Assembly (NCBI GenBank): GCA_019637395.1
Contig: JAHBVR010000006.1
Coordinates: 248,001 to 312,000, forward strand
Source: Vulcanimicrobiota bacterium
GTDB lineage: Bacteria > Vulcanimicrobiota > Xenobia > Xenobiales > JADMJV01
Reading direction: 5' to 3'
Length of the DNA: 64,000 nt
The number at the start of each line of letters is the position of its first letter. Position 1 is the stretch's first letter. This document shows positions 26,284 to 34,654 of the stretch, in pieces. A program made the position numbers and the translations under genes. The notes beneath the pieces were generated by a model that was not told the origin of the DNA, did no database searches, and saw only the letters and a list, made by a program, of their open reading frames with translations.

Positions 26284-27113
26284 ACGCGGCCGGCAAGCTG
26301 ATTCTCGGGCTGCTGGGCCTGTGGGTGACTTGCTGGCTCAGCCTGGGTCTTTTGTGGGGGCAACCCCTGCTGTTGCTGCATCCTCTGGAAGCTCCCGAAT
26401 TCTTGCGCGTAATCTACCTGCTCATGCTGTATGGCGGCCTGGTGGCGCTTTTGCACTGGCGCTGGCGAGTGCAGCCGCCTTGCATCAGTTGGGGCCGTCT
26501 TTCCAGCGCTCTGCGCGCCGGATTGCTGGGTCTGGTGTTTATAGGCCTGCAGCGGATTTGCCTGGGAGGGGCCTGGCATCCCGAAAAACCCACGACAGCA
26601 GCCTGGTTCTCGGCGCTATTGCTCTCTTTTCCCATCGCGGCCGTGGAAGAAGCCGTCTTTCGAGGCTATCTCTACGGGTCGCTGCGCCATACGATGCGCC
26701 CCCTGCCGGCGGCTTTGCTGATCTCGAGTTTCTTTGCCCTGGTGCATCTGTTTCGCCCCGGCGACCTGGAGTTCAAGCTGGCCTACGGTTTCGGACTGCT
26801 GCTGGCGGCGCTGGTGCTGACGCTGCTGGCCGAACGAGCCGGCCTCTGGTCGGCCGCTGCCCTGCACGCCACCTGGATCATCGCCGCCGTGCTCGACCCT
26901 CCCGGCCACGTCGAGCCCGGCCTGTGGACCGGCCTGCGCGGCGAAATGGCGGCCGGGCTATGTAGCTGGATGTGGCTGGTGATTTTGGCCGGAGCAGCCG
27001 GCCTCCGCTCAGATAGACAGGAGCCCTATTCGGGGAAACCGAAGCAGAAAGAAGTGGACAAAGGCTCCGCTCATTGCAACCGAGGACGGTGCACACCCAA
27101 TGAAAAGGATTGA
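26280..27113 (+). CDS. CPBP-family intramembrane metalloprotease
   Basis: Starts at GTG 26280, overlapping the previous stop. 277 aa with about six to eight hydrophobic segments. CPBP/Abi (Rce1-like) motifs are visible in order: AAVEEAVFRGYLY (EExxxR), FFALVHLF (FxxxH) and LWSAAALHATWI (His). Family members cleave prenylated or membrane-bound substrates. The C-terminal ~30 residues after LRSDRQEP are polar and not conserved. Overlaps the next gene by 14 bases. Confidence 0.85.
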   Translation: MNAAGKLILGLLGLWVTCWLSLGLLWGQPLLLLHPLEAPEFLRVIYLLMLYGGLVALLHWRWRVQPPCISWGRLSSALRAGLLGLVFIGLQRICLGGAWHPEKPTTAAWFSALLLSFPIAAVEEAVFRGYLYGSLRHTMRPLPAALLISSFFALVHLFRPGDLEFKLAYGFGLLLAALVLTLLAERAGLWSAAALHATWIIAAVLDPPGHVEPGLWTGLRGEMAAGLCSWMWLVILAGAAGLRSDRQEPYSGKPKQKEVDKGSAHCNRGRCTPNEKD

Positions 27114-27585
27114 CAAAGAACTACAAGAGATTCGCAGGCAGATGGAAGAAGACTACATGCTGCATGCCGAGCGGCTCAGCGCCCTGAAACAATCGAACTC
27201 ACGGGTCGATCAGCAGCTTGTATTGGTAGGCTCGGATCTGACCGTAGCCAGGCTGGCTGTTGGAGAACTTCAAAGCGACGTGGGCGAACTCCAGGCCACC
27301 GTGGGCAAGCTGCAGACCGACGTGGGTAAACTCCAGGTCAGCGTGGGCAAGTTGGGGGATGGTCTGGGTAGCGCCCAGGGCAACATCGGCGGTTTGACTC
27401 GGGAATATCGAGAATTCGGACGACTCACGCAAACTTATCTTGAAACCTGGGCCATGGAGCGCAAGCGAAATCTGAGAACTTTTGATCTGATCCAGACAAG
27501 CCTGCTCACCAATGGGTTGAAAACAGATGCCCGCTTCGAGCGCCTCGAGAAACGCCTGGACCGCCTCGAGGATGGCGCAGCCTGA
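27100..27585 (+). CDS. Coiled-coil protein with heptad repeats
   Basis: 161 aa, no signal peptide. The centre is a run of 7-residue repeats (GELQSDV, GELQATV, GKLQTDV, GKLQVSV) encoded by imperfect 21-base repeats from about 27259 to 27360, so a rigid parallel coiled coil is expected. A C-terminal segment (ARFERLEKRLDRLED) adds another short coil. Resembles many small bacterial coiled-coil proteins of unknown role. Confidence 0.7.
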   Translation: MKRIDKELQEIRRQMEEDYMLHAERLSALKQSNSRVDQQLVLVGSDLTVARLAVGELQSDVGELQATVGKLQTDVGKLQVSVGKLGDGLGSAQGNIGGLTREYREFGRLTQTYLETWAMERKRNLRTFDLIQTSLLTNGLKTDARFERLEKRLDRLEDGAA

Positions 27586-27955
27586 GCGCGCACATCCCGC
27601 GTGCCCCGGACCTGCAAGGTCTGGCGAAGAGGATGTCCAAGCGCAGCTAATGGAAATGATCGGCTGCTGTCCCTGCCCCAGTTGCGGAGAAGGGCAAGTG
27701 GGTTATCGGCTCTGCTCCAACCGGGAGACGGTGGTGCTGCTTTGCGACAACTGCGCCCTGGTCTGGATGCATCCGAACAAGGTGGACGCGGATCAGGCCC
27801 GCGATCCGCTCCATCCAGACTTCGCTCGCCAGCATCCCCAGGTGGAATTGCGATCCTCACGCTGGGCAACCCGGCCGGAGATCGAAGCCTGGGGCTGGGG
27901 CATCTACCTGATGAAACCGGGAGACTTGTTCAAAGGCCCGGAGGATAATTCCTAA
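27572..27955 (+). CDS. Small zinc-ribbon-like protein
   Basis: 127 aa from ATG 27572, which overlaps the preceding stop; an ATG at 27650 (MEMIGCC) is a possible shorter start. CCPCPSCGEG and, about 20 residues later, LLCDNCALVWMHP form two CxxC knuckles of a zinc ribbon. The rest has no recognisable domain. Function unknown. Confidence 0.65.
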   Translation: MAQPERAHPACPGPARSGEEDVQAQLMEMIGCCPCPSCGEGQVGYRLCSNRETVVLLCDNCALVWMHPNKVDADQARDPLHPDFARQHPQVELRSSRWATRPEIEAWGWGIYLMKPGDLFKGPEDNS

Positions 27956-27965
27956 CAAATAAAGC

Positions 27966-27993
27966 TTGACGCCCGATAGCCACATCGGATAGT
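27966..27993 (+). promoter_or_regulatory. Possible promoter before the LytTR-like gene
   Basis: TTGACG followed about 17 bases later by ATAGTC/TAGTCT, in the 111-base gap between two same-strand genes. The -35 is good, the -10 weak. Short imperfect dyads (GTTAAC ... GTTAAC) follow at about 28006-28032. Confidence 0.35.
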
Positions 27994-28066
27994 CTCGGGG
28001 AGCGTTAACAAGTTGGCAACAATCTGTTAACGACAGTGACACACTTCGTCGATTTGGGAGGGGCCC

Positions 28067-28564
28067 ATGCATCGCGTTGAACCTGATCGTCACCCGGGAC
28101 GAAAGATCTTTTTTGCTCCGCTGGAAGAAACCATCGGGGGCCTGGAATTATCCGGCAAAGTTCGTCTCAAACCCCGTATGCTCCAGGTGGAACCAGACCA
28201 CTGGGTGCGCGTGGACACCCAGGAAGTCCTCTACCTGGAAGAAGACCACACGGGCCAAACCTATTGGGTAACCCTGCGCGGCAAGTTCCGTGACCTGGAA
28301 AAGCCTTCTCTCCCGGAAGCCTTAGCCAAGGCTTCGCGCGCCGGAGTCTTCATCCAGACCAGCCCCCATTACGCGGTAGCTCCCAGCCGCATCCTGGGCA
28401 TCCGTATGCGGCGCCGGGGTCCTCACAGCCTTGAAGTCGAAGGCCTGGGCGGCGAAATCGCCGACCTGCCCCTGGAACACCAACGTCTGGCCAGCCTGGA
28501 AGTTTGCCTGGACGCGATGGACCTGGGCGGCGGCTTTCTGTGCACTGAGCCGGAAGACGACTAG
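28067..28564 (+). CDS. LytTR-like DNA-binding protein, stand-alone
   Basis: 165 aa from the ATG at 28067 with GGGAGGGG just upstream. Residues about 50-150 follow the LytTR pattern: EVLYLEEDHTGQTYWVTL (the ILYIEAxxxYxxV strand pair), a conserved Lys/Arg and SLPEALAKASRAGVFIQTS (helix plus the FxRxHRS-like strand), then ILGIRMRRRG and a closing strand. The RxHRS signature is degenerate (QTSPHY), so DNA binding is not assured. No receiver domain is present. It is convergent with the next gene and shares its last bases. Confidence 0.5.
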   Translation: MHRVEPDRHPGRKIFFAPLEETIGGLELSGKVRLKPRMLQVEPDHWVRVDTQEVLYLEEDHTGQTYWVTLRGKFRDLEKPSLPEALAKASRAGVFIQTSPHYAVAPSRILGIRMRRRGPHSLEVEGLGGEIADLPLEHQRLASLEVCLDAMDLGGGFLCTEPEDD

Positions 28565-29028
28565 GCGACTTTACGTCCCCGCAGCCAGGACCAGCTACCG
28601 CGCACTTCTTTCAGCCAGCGCTGCACCTGCCACCAGCGAACCTTCCGTTCGATCTGGGGGATTTGTGACTCGTTGACACATTCGTAGCTGTGGATCAGAG
28701 TGCCGATTTGCTCGACTTTCTGGCACAAGGTGGCCCCATCGTGGCCGGGTTCGTGCAATTCGATATGCTCGAGGTCACCGCGCAGGCGGTAGTAGCAAAC
28801 CCGCTCGCGCTCGCTGTCGACGTGAAGCAGCCAGGTGCAGCGGCCGTTCTCGAAGACGCCCCAGGCTTTGCCCTGGGTGGTCGTCCAGCTCAAAAATCCA
28901 CTCTGGCCCAGACTCTGACGAGTGCACTCGCGTACCTGCTGAAGCACTTCGTCGGCGACGCGACGCCCACGGCGCAACACCATCGTCTTGACTTCCCGGG
29001 TCCGCTGCAAAGGTAGCACGTAGTTCAC
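28561..29028 (-). CDS. Hypothetical protein, 155 aa
   Basis: I choose GTG 29028 (VNYVLPLQRTREVK) because GAGGAG lies 6 bases upstream; an earlier TTG at 29070 lacks a site. The protein is Arg/Trp-rich with a central beta-strand region (WGVFENGRCTWLLHVD, RVCYYRLRGDLEHIELHEPG) and a basic C-terminus. No family recognised. Confidence 0.65.
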   Translation of the reverse strand: MNYVLPLQRTREVKTMVLRRGRRVADEVLQQVRECTRQSLGQSGFLSWTTTQGKAWGVFENGRCTWLLHVDSERERVCYYRLRGDLEHIELHEPGHDGATLCQKVEQIGTLIHSYECVNESQIPQIERKVRWWQVQRWLKEVRGSWSWLRGRKVA

Positions 29029-29178
29029 GACCGTCTCCTCTTCTAGTGGGGCTTGCTTAAGAGTAATCAATCAAAAGCAATCGAGGAGCAGCCTGAATGT
29101 AACCGAAGTACTGCCCTTGTTACAGTTCCGCGCCAAACTGTTGCAAAATTGTTTCCAACCCACCAAAGGAGTGCCACT

Positions 29179-29805
29179 TTGCGAATCGTCTGCCTTTCCG
29201 ACACCCATGGCCTGCACGGGCAAATCGAGGTCCCGGAAGGTGATCTTCTCCTGCACGGCGGGGATCTGACTCGGCGCGGGCGGCTGGAAGAGTTGGCCGA
29301 AGCAGCCGAGTGGCTGCGCTCGTTGCCCCACGGCCACAAGGTGGTGATCGGCGGCAATCACGATTTCTGCCTGGAACAGCAGCCCGATAAGGCCAAGGAT
29401 CTGCTGGTCGGCCTGACCTACCTCCAGGACGAATTCTGCCACTGCCAGGGCCTGAAAATCTACGGTAGCCCCTGGCAACCCTGGTTTCACGACTGGGCCT
29501 TCAATCTGCGCCGGGGAGAGCCGTTGCGCGAGGCCTGGGCCAAAATCCCGAACGACACCGACATCGTGGTCACCCACGGCCCGCCTCAGGGCATTCTCGA
29601 TCGGTGTTACGACGGTCGCGAAGTGGGCTGTCAGGACTTGCTGGAGCGACTGGAAACCATCCAGCCGCGCCTGCATGTCTTTGGCCACATCCACGAAGCC
29701 TATGGCCAGCGACAGGTGGGCGACACGCTTTACGTCAACGCCTCCAGTTGCACACTGCGCTATCAACCCATACAAAAGCCCATTGTGGTGGATATGGCGA
29801 TTTGA
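29179..29805 (+). CDS. Calcineurin-like metallophosphoesterase
   Basis: Start at TTG 29179, with AAAGGAG about ten bases upstream, placing the first metal motif at the N-terminus (LRIVCLSDTHG). 208 aa. The five family blocks are present: SDTHG, LLHGGDLTRRG, VIGGNHDF, VVTHGPPQG and HVFGHIHEAYG. Close to the small phosphodiesterases related to MPPED proteins; substrate unknown. Followed by fabI after a 77-base gap. Confidence 0.88.
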   Translation: MRIVCLSDTHGLHGQIEVPEGDLLLHGGDLTRRGRLEELAEAAEWLRSLPHGHKVVIGGNHDFCLEQQPDKAKDLLVGLTYLQDEFCHCQGLKIYGSPWQPWFHDWAFNLRRGEPLREAWAKIPNDTDIVVTHGPPQGILDRCYDGREVGCQDLLERLETIQPRLHVFGHIHEAYGQRQVGDTLYVNASSCTLRYQPIQKPIVVDMAI

Positions 29806-29882
29806 GGATTTTGACGGCCTGTCTCTTCCTCGAGCTTGACGAACCGGAGGATCTGAAAGGATCCTACCGAAGCCGCGCCCCT

Positions 29883-30647
29883 ATGAAACTCTTAGAAAAC
29901 AAGCGCGGTCTGGTGGTCGGGGTGGCCAACTCGCACTCCATCGCCTGGGGGATTTCCCAGGTTTGCCACCAACAGGGCGCGCAGCTCGCCTTCACCTACC
30001 TCAATGAGAGTCTGGAAAAGCGAGTGCGGCCTCTGGCCGAGAGTCTCGATTCCACCCTGATCTTTCCCTGTGACGTAAGCCAGGACGCTCACCTCGACCA
30101 GCTACGCGAAAAGGTGGAAAAGTGGGGAAAGCTGGATTTCGTGGTGCATGCCGTGGCCTTCGCCCAGCGCGAAGACCTGGATGGACGCTTTATTGATACT
30201 TCCCGTGAGGGTTTCCGCATTGCCCTGGACATCAGCGCCTACAGCCTGGTGGCTCTGGCCCGCGCCTGCGAGCCGCTCATGAACCCAGGCGGCTCGATCC
30301 TGGCGCTGACCTACTACGGCGCCGAGAAGGTGGTGCGCAACTACAACGTGATGGGTGTGGCCAAAGCCGCCCTGGAAGCATCGGTGCGCTACCTGGCCGC
30401 CGACATGGGCAAAAACAATGTGCGCGTCAATGCCATCTCGGCCGGCCCCATCAAGACCCTTTCGGCCAAAGGCATCCGCGACTTCAACGACATGCTCAAG
30501 CACGCCGGCGAGAAGGCCCCCCTGCAGCGCAATGTCGAATCCTTGGAGGTCGGTAAATCGGCCGCCTACCTGCTGTCCGACCTGAGTTCGGGGGTTACGG
30601 GGGAAGTTCATTACGTGGACTGCGGTTACAACTTGATGGGAATGTAG
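29883..30647 (+). CDS. fabI: Enoyl-ACP reductase (NADH), FabI type
   Basis: Last reductive step of fatty acid elongation. ATG 29883 gives 254 aa, the usual length. KRGLVVGVANSHSIAWGIS is the FabI-specific cofactor loop, HAVAFAQREDLDGRFIDTS matches the family, and the catalytic pair is seen as YYGAEKVVRNYNVMGVAKAA (Tyr...Lys with the Y-x6-K spacing). RVNAISAGPIKTLSAKGI and GEVHYVDCGYNLMGM close the protein. It is the target class of triclosan-like inhibitors. Confidence 0.95.
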   Translation: MKLLENKRGLVVGVANSHSIAWGISQVCHQQGAQLAFTYLNESLEKRVRPLAESLDSTLIFPCDVSQDAHLDQLREKVEKWGKLDFVVHAVAFAQREDLDGRFIDTSREGFRIALDISAYSLVALARACEPLMNPGGSILALTYYGAEKVVRNYNVMGVAKAALEASVRYLAADMGKNNVRVNAISAGPIKTLSAKGIRDFNDMLKHAGEKAPLQRNVESLEVGKSAAYLLSDLSSGVTGEVHYVDCGYNLMGM

Positions 30648-30650
30648 CGA

Positions 30651-32114
30651 ATGCCCGATCCGCCAGCCTCTGCTGAGCTCCCCCCTAAAACCAGAGCCCA
30701 ACTCTATTCGGTTCTGCCCACCCCGGACCGCCTGGATAGTCACCCCGATTACACAGGCAAAGGCATCACCATCGCCTATCTGGACTCCGGTTTCTTCCCG
30801 CATCCCGATCTGGTGGAGCCTAGCGACCGCATTCTGGCCTTTTTTGACGTCAGTGGTTCGGGTGACTTCCTTGATCGCACCCGCAAGCCCGAATTCTGGC
30901 ACTGGCACGGCACCCAGACCTCGGTGGTGGCGGCCGGCAATGGCACCCTCTCGGGTGGCGTTTATCGCAGCCTGGCGCCCGACTCCAACCTGGTGCTGGT
31001 GCAGGTGGGCCACAACGGCAAGATCCGCGATGAGTTGATCGCGGCCGGCATCCGCTGGGTCATCGAGCACCGCGAGCAATACAACATCCGCGTGCTGAAC
31101 ATCTCGGTGGGTGGTTGGGAAGAAAGTTCGCATGGCTCCTTTGAGGAGAGCGAGATCAGCCAGGCGGCCGAAGAGGCGGTGGGCGCCGGCCTGGTGGTGG
31201 TGGCCGCCGCCGGCAACGACGGCAGTGCTCCCACCGCTCCGGCCAATGCCCCCTCGGTGCTGACGGTGGGCGGCTTTATCACTCAGGACCTGAGCAAAAT
31301 CGACAACCTGGAGCTTTATAACTCGAACTTTGGCTTCACCATGGATCTGGTGGTCAAGCCCGAAGTCATCGCCCCGGCCGCCTGGGTAGCCGCTCCCATT
31401 TTGCCCAATACGCTCCAACAAGTTCGCACCGACTTTCTACTGGAAGTCTCCGACCTGCCCGATGAACTGCTGGCCGACAAAGTGCGGGCTCTGCCCAAGG
31501 AATTCGGCATGCCCGAAGATCTGGGTGAGAAACCCCCCGGAGAGATTCGCGAGGTGCTGCAGAAATGGCTGCGCCGCGACAAGGTGGTGGCGCGCGGTTA
31601 TCAGCACGTAGACGGCACTTCCTTCGCGGCGCCCATCGTTTCTTCGGTGGTGGCCCAGATGCTGGAGGCCAATCCCGACCTGTCGCCGGCGGCCGTGCGC
31701 CAGATCTTGATGTCGACGGCCGACCGCGTGCGCCACGCCTCGGTGCTACGCCAGGGCTGCGGCGTGGTCAACGCGCGCCGAGCCGTGGAAGAGGCTTCGC
31801 GGGTATGGACGCCCACTCAAATCTCGGAACTGCGCCCGCCCCGAGTGGACGGTGATCGGCTCAGCTTCATCTACGTCAATCCACTGGCCGACAGCGTGCA
31901 CCTGGTAGGCGACGTCAATGCCTGGAGCCTGACCACCCATCCCATGGAACAGATCCTGGACGGCCTCTGGCGAATCGACATCGAGGCGCCCACCGTCGGT
32001 CGCTATCGCTACAAATTTCTCATTGACGGCAACACCTGGGTGGAAGACCCCGCCAATTTGTTCAAACAGCCGAACATCTACGGTGGTTTTGACTCCATCC
32101 TGACTATCGCCTGA
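30651..32114 (+). CDS. Subtilisin-like S8 protease with C-terminal AMPK/CBM48-like domain
   Basis: 487 aa, no signal peptide. Catalytic residues are visible: Asp in ITIAYLDSGFFPHPDL, His in HWHGTQTSVVAAGNG, the oxyanion Asn in VVVAAAGNDG and Ser in VDGTSFAAPIVSSVVAQ. A large insert (residues about 250-310) precedes the Ser block. Residues about 400-487 (SVHLVGDVNAWSLTTHPM ... GRYRYKFLIDGNTWVEDP) match the glycogen-binding beta-sandwich of AMPK-beta/CBM48. This joining of an apparently cytoplasmic protease to a glycogen-binding-like module is unusual. Overlaps the next gene by 1 base. Confidence 0.85.
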   Translation: MPDPPASAELPPKTRAQLYSVLPTPDRLDSHPDYTGKGITIAYLDSGFFPHPDLVEPSDRILAFFDVSGSGDFLDRTRKPEFWHWHGTQTSVVAAGNGTLSGGVYRSLAPDSNLVLVQVGHNGKIRDELIAAGIRWVIEHREQYNIRVLNISVGGWEESSHGSFEESEISQAAEEAVGAGLVVVAAAGNDGSAPTAPANAPSVLTVGGFITQDLSKIDNLELYNSNFGFTMDLVVKPEVIAPAAWVAAPILPNTLQQVRTDFLLEVSDLPDELLADKVRALPKEFGMPEDLGEKPPGEIREVLQKWLRRDKVVARGYQHVDGTSFAAPIVSSVVAQMLEANPDLSPAAVRQILMSTADRVRHASVLRQGCGVVNARRAVEEASRVWTPTQISELRPPRVDGDRLSFIYVNPLADSVHLVGDVNAWSLTTHPMEQILDGLWRIDIEAPTVGRYRYKFLIDGNTWVEDPANLFKQPNIYGGFDSILTIA

Positions 32115-33652
32115 TGAAGAGCTCGTTGGAGCTCAAGCTGACGCCGGCGGAAGCCGCCGACGATCAATTGATCCGAGTTCGTTGTGCCGCCCGCTTGAAG
32201 TGCCCGGTAGAGCAGGTGCAGGTGGTGGTGAGGCGCCGTTCCGTGGACGCCCGCAAAGGGGACCCGAAAATGGTGCTGGTCATCGATGCTTATCGCAATG
32301 AGGCGCCTCCCGCCGAAGCCCGTTTGCTGGACCACGTGCCGGTGCCGAACGGTCCGCGCGTCCTCATCGTGGGAGCCGGTCCGGCCGGCTATTTCGCGGC
32401 CCTGGAGTTGATTCTGTTGGGCCTGCGGCCGGTCATTCTCGAGCGTGGCAAGGACACGCGCGCGCGCCGCTATGATCTGCGCAACTTGATGCAGGACCAC
32501 CTGGTGGATGTGGACTCCAATTATTGCTTTGGCGAAGGCGGGGCCGGCACTTATTCCGACGGCAAGCTGTACACTCGTTCCGACAAACGCGGCGAACCCA
32601 TGCGAGTGCTGCGCATGCTGGTCGAGTGCGGCGCGCGCTCAGACATTCTGTGCGACACTCACCCGCACATCGGCTCCAACAAGCTGCCGGGCGTGGTGGA
32701 GAACCTGCGCGCAACCTTGCTGCGCTATGGCGCCGAGGTGCATTTCGGACAGCCCGTCAGCGATTTTTTGCTCCAGGACGGGCGACTGGTGGGTGTGCGC
32801 AGCCCGTCCCGTGAGTTCTTTGGCGAGGCCGTCATCCTGGCCACCGGCCACTCGGCCCGCGATATTTTTGAACTGGTGCACCGCCACGGGTTACTCCTAG
32901 AGGCCAAGCCGTTTGCTCTGGGAGTACGCATCGAGCATCCCCAGGCTCTAATCGACCAGATCCAGTATCGCCAGTGCCCACGCGACCCGTTTCTGCCGGC
33001 TGCCAGTTACCGGCTGGCCACTCAAGCGGAGGGACGCGGAGTCTACAGCTTTTGCATGTGTCCCGGTGGCTTGATCGTCCCCGCCGCCACCGCTCCTGGC
33101 GAAATCGTGGTCAACGGCATGTCCATGTCGGGACGCAACAGCCGTTTCGCCAATTCCGGCATGGTGGTGGAAATCGGCCCGGCCGACTGGGCGCATTTGG
33201 GTGAGGACCCGCTGGCCGCCATGCGGCTGCAAAAGCAAATCGAACAGGCTGCCTGCGCAGGTGATCAGCGGGCTCCGGCCGCCCGCCTGACCGACTATCT
33301 GGCCGGCAAAGTCTCGCAGGATTTACCGCCCTCTTCTTACGTGCCCGGACTACGCTGCGGAGACCTGGACGCCATTTTGCCGGCGGCGGTGGCAGTCAGT
33401 CTGCGAGCCGGCCTGGAACACTTTGGCTCCCGCCTGCGCGGTTTCAAAACCGAGGAAGCCATCGTGGTCGGAGTGGAGTCGCGCACCAGCTCGCCGGTGC
33501 GTATTCCGCGCCACGAAGTGGGCCTGTTTCACCCGCAATGGACCAACCTCTACCCCTGCGGCGAAGGTCCCGGCTTCGCCGGCGGCATCCTGTCGGCGGC
33601 CATGGACGGCCAGCGCGTGGCCCGCCGGGTGGCAGAAGCCCTGGTCCCATAA
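32114..33652 (+). CDS. FAD-dependent dehydrogenase (COG2509-like)
   Basis: 512 aa. An N-terminal ~80-residue alpha/beta domain is followed by the dinucleotide site VLIVGAGPAGYFAALEL, then GEGGAGTYSDGKLYTRS (family-typical FAD contact), VILATGHSARDIF, ALGVRIEHPQALID, GMSMSGRNSRFANSG and a C-terminal YPCGEGPGFAGGILSAAMDG. This matches a widespread family of uncharacterised FAD oxidoreductases. Substrate unknown. Last core gene before the variable region. Confidence 0.9.
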   Translation: MKSSLELKLTPAEAADDQLIRVRCAARLKCPVEQVQVVVRRRSVDARKGDPKMVLVIDAYRNEAPPAEARLLDHVPVPNGPRVLIVGAGPAGYFAALELILLGLRPVILERGKDTRARRYDLRNLMQDHLVDVDSNYCFGEGGAGTYSDGKLYTRSDKRGEPMRVLRMLVECGARSDILCDTHPHIGSNKLPGVVENLRATLLRYGAEVHFGQPVSDFLLQDGRLVGVRSPSREFFGEAVILATGHSARDIFELVHRHGLLLEAKPFALGVRIEHPQALIDQIQYRQCPRDPFLPAASYRLATQAEGRGVYSFCMCPGGLIVPAATAPGEIVVNGMSMSGRNSRFANSGMVVEIGPADWAHLGEDPLAAMRLQKQIEQAACAGDQRAPAARLTDYLAGKVSQDLPPSSYVPGLRCGDLDAILPAAVAVSLRAGLEHFGSRLRGFKTEEAIVVGVESRTSSPVRIPRHEVGLFHPQWTNLYPCGEGPGFAGGILSAAMDGQRVARRVAEALVP

Positions 33653-34008
33653 AGGAGTGGTCAACACCGTGCCCGGCAGCCCTAATTCCTGGGAATCGGC
33701 CACCTGGCTAAGTATCATCAGACTGACGCGAGAGCCCAGTCCAAAATAGCGCTTGATGTTGTAGCCGTCCGTGCAATATGTATCGCAAAGTTTCCTCATC
33801 AGGGACTGGACCTGGCTCCCAACCCGACCGTTCCACATTTCAAGCCCTACGAAGCCGTGGCCCGCAAACATCTGAAGGACGGTTCTTGACCCGGAGCATC
33901 TTTCAGACAGTACGGGCTGAAAGACTTTGACATTGGCCATGGCAACTTCTGTCACATCCTGCTAGGCCCAGGTCGCACTTGACAAAAGCCTGCAGGGTTT
34001 TGTTGCCA
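33653..34008. other. Gene-free stretch, possible gene remnants
   Basis: 356 bases with no supported gene. Short open frames exist on both strands (for example a + strand frame ending near 33889 with HQGLDLAPNPTVPHF), which read protein-like but have no start or homologue I recognise. It may hold decayed coding sequence at the edge of the variable region. Confidence 0.3.
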
Positions 34009-34392
34009 TCATTCTTTTCCAGCAAAACTCTCGGCGCTGATAACCCCTGGGGGTGAGTATTCTAGATCGGCAACGGAGAAGGGATTCGTCGATAGCGTCC
34101 AGTTGATCGCGTTTACCGACAATGAGAAGTGTCGTTTCTGCACGTTTGAAGCAAATTCCTTGCCCTGCATCCGCAGGATTTCGCCCAGCGCCAGTTCGGT
34201 TGGAACTGAGGCAGACGGAACGACACAGAGCTTCGAGTCCCGGACCGATGTAACATTGTAGTCCAGGGATTTGGCCACGGTCTTGATAACGCGGACCAGA
34301 TCTTTATTCTGGAAATCCTGAGTCAGAGTTTTTCGTACCCAGTCCAGGGGGACGAGCGAAGCACATGCCTGATAAACAAAGAGTGAGGACAA
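34009..34392 (-). CDS. Hypothetical protein, 127 aa (uncertain)
   Basis: An isolated open frame with less GC-rich codon use than its neighbours. A middle segment (DLVRVIKTVAKSLDYNV ... LALGEILRMQGKEF) has the alternation seen in small secretin/TonB N-terminal (STN-like) domains, but the match is loose. No clear ribosome-binding site. It could be real or a remnant. Confidence 0.35.
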   Translation of the reverse strand: MSSLFVYQACASLVPLDWVRKTLTQDFQNKDLVRVIKTVAKSLDYNVTSVRDSKLCVVPSASVPTELALGEILRMQGKEFASNVQKRHFSLSVNAINWTLSTNPFSVADLEYSPPGVISAESFAGKE

Positions 34393-34451
34393 GGCTCCTG
34401 GCAGTCACTGTCTAACGGTTCGGGAGAGACGTGCTGGTTCCCGTCACGAGC

Positions 34452-34480
34452 TTGACGGAAATTTTGCCTCTGGCTACACT
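34452..34480 (+). promoter_or_regulatory. Sigma70-type promoter upstream of the ankyrin gene
   Basis: TTGACG (34452-34457), 17-base spacer and TACACT (34475-34480): the best promoter match in this stretch. It would give a leader of about 170 bases before the ATG at 34655. The 262 bases between the two genes otherwise hold nothing I can support. Confidence 0.5.
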
Positions 34481-34654
34481 CAGGTGATATTTATCGAACG
34501 GCTGGTGGCAAACATGCGGCAAACGAATTACACCCACTTCTTCCTGGCCGGTCTCGCCATCTGATTTGACGTTCTAGTTTTCTTGCGGTTGCGCCCGGCT
34601 TCATGGCCCCAGGCTGTGCTTTGCATTGCCTCTGCTCCTTGAAGAAAGGTTCGC

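Noticed and set aside
27259-27360. 21-base tandem repeat as a mobile or regulatory repeat
   Set aside because: It is in frame and simply encodes the heptads of a coiled coil.
30102-31421. 439-codon frame on the - strand
   Set aside because: It lies opposite fabI and the subtilase gene, both with intact active-site motifs; composition is that of an antisense shadow.
33350-33955. 201-codon - strand frame running past the FAD dehydrogenase
   Set aside because: Its C-terminal half is a shadow of the dehydrogenase; the N-terminal part is unlike any family I recognise and lacks a ribosome-binding site.
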